Positions 59,301 through 59,434 of a stretch of DNA of 59,434 bases are shown piece by piece. The notes under the pieces are model-generated. The model did no database searches. It saw only the letters and a list, made by a program, of their open reading frames with translations, and had not been told where the DNA came from. Origin of the DNA: Pezizomycotina sp. ARF18 (Eukaryota > Ascomycota); NCBI GenBank assembly GCA_002224055.1, contig AZLU01000075.1, forward strand, positions 119,800 to 179,233, written 5' to 3'. Each line of letters opens with the position of its first letter. The stretch's first letter is position 1. The position numbers and the translations under genes were made by a program.

Positions 59301-59434
59301 GAAATCCGACGTTGAAGCTAGCGGACATCCCAACCCATTCCTAAGAGCAAGCGGACGCTATAGTCGAATGGGATCACTCTAGGATGTAATTTCAATCGAC
59401 CAAAGTTATCGAATGGGTACTTCTCGTCGCGCCC

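Noticed and set aside
58613-59344. Overlapping open frames with repeated peptides at the right end
   Set aside because: Frames are short and change between units; a DNA satellite explains the repeated peptides.

Overview
The window is fungal nuclear DNA, most likely from a filamentous ascomycete (Pezizomycotina). The genes carry many short GT-AG introns (about 40 to 145 bases), often with a CTAAC-type branch point. The gene set is also typical of such fungi: a GH64 beta-1,3-glucanase, a rhodopsin-like integral membrane protein, CorA-like, HET-like, C2H2 and RGS families. The order is an inference; I could not run a search.

Layout. 1-5750 is gene-poor. 5751-6523 (-) holds an adenylate/UMP-kinase-family protein. 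After another empty stretch, 10861-12257 (+) is an RGS-domain membrane protein, convergent with a rhodopsin-like membrane protein (13399-15217, -). A JmjC-like protein with an N-terminal C2H2 finger follows (19102-20674, -), preceded by a cluster of hairpins, and then a poorly resolved gene (21478-22848, -).

The centre is a divergent pair of large SF1 helicase genes. One is a ZNFX1-type helicase (23283-29859, -) with a CCCH finger, NFX1-type fingers and a C-terminal RZ-type finger. The other is a TRANK1-like UvrD/REP helicase (31128-39416, +) that also appears to carry a CCCH finger. They share a 1.27 kb intergenic region. ZNFX1 relatives act in RNA interference and antiviral RNA sensing, so the pair is the best candidate here for an undescribed RNA-surveillance module. 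That is a hypothesis from arrangement and shared domains only.

The right part holds a small coiled-coil protein (39805-40497, -), a C2H2 zinc-finger protein (41448-42634, -), a second RGS membrane protein paralogous to the first with the same intron position (43400-44791, -), a CorA-like membrane protein (47425-49349, +), a short-chain dehydrogenase-like protein (49809-50971, +), a HET-like protein (51124-52999, -), a leucine-rich protein (53557-55008, -) and the GH64 glucanase (56743-58104, +). A degenerate satellite of about 183 bases runs to near the window end.

Quality warning: most genes here read only if the frame is switched at one to several single-base gaps. A partial triplication inside the TRANK1-like gene has copies differing only by single-base length changes, with no clear substitution. 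This looks like unpolished long-read sequence, so the broken frames should not be read as pseudogenes without checking. Several models below are therefore spans whose exons cannot be joined exactly.
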